Positions 6,843 to 6,855 of a stretch of 6,855 bases of DNA are shown here, piece after piece. The translations under genes were made by a program, and so were the position numbers. The first letter of the stretch is position 1; every line of letters begins with the position of its first letter. The notes under the pieces were generated by a model. The model was not told the DNA's origin and ran no database searches. It was given only the letters and a program-made list of their open reading frames with translations. This stretch comes from an uncultured bacterium (lineage in GTDB: Bacteria > Cyanobacteriota > Vampirovibrionia > Gastranaerophilales > Gastranaerophilaceae): positions 1-6,855 of the forward strand of contig CACYCU010000046.1 of the NCBI GenBank assembly GCA_902772945.1, given 5' to 3'.

Positions 6843-6855
6843 CACTTTTTGGTAA

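Overview
The window is AT-rich and reads as bacterial DNA from a diderm (outer-membrane) organism. The best guess is a gut-associated member of the Gastranaerophilales (Melainabacteria/Vampirovibrionia). That guess rests on recalled similarity of the C-terminal autotransporter barrel, with phrases such as 'GTWGLYAGYNGSHQTYNG', 'MLMAGIASKTGYN', 'NLKNGWQPYASVGMVW' and 'LPELSVKPYVKYGVG', to proteins common in that group. It has not been verified by search. No rRNA, tRNA, CRISPR array, transposase or other mobile element is visible.

Layout: a small membrane-anchored or exported protein with several cysteines (34-339, +) ends 2 nt before the end of a convergent 652-aa secreted protein (342-2300, -). 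A 150-bp divergent intergenic region (2301-2450) carries a recognisable promoter for each flanking gene, with short inverted repeats between them. The rest of the window is one large gene (2451-6725, +) for a 1424-aa autotransporter. Its 130-bp downstream flank (6726-6855) has no gene and no convincing terminator, but holds an imperfect 15-bp direct repeat with a 22-bp period.

The autotransporter consists of a signal peptide, a beta-helical passenger and a C-terminal beta-barrel. The passenger has about a dozen FxxN / GG[AG] repeats of the chlamydial polymorphic-membrane-protein type. These are followed by a cap-like segment, a second shorter passenger module with a 20-residue tandem repeat, and a second diverged copy of the cap-like segment just before the barrel. 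All three gene products appear to be exported, so the window looks like a cell-envelope or surface locus. A functional link between the genes is only inferred from the shared intergenic region.

The points most worth a second look are the duplicated pre-barrel module, the A9 tract lying between the -35 and -10 of the autotransporter promoter (possible phase variation), and the uncharacterised divergent secreted protein with its calcium-loop-like motif.
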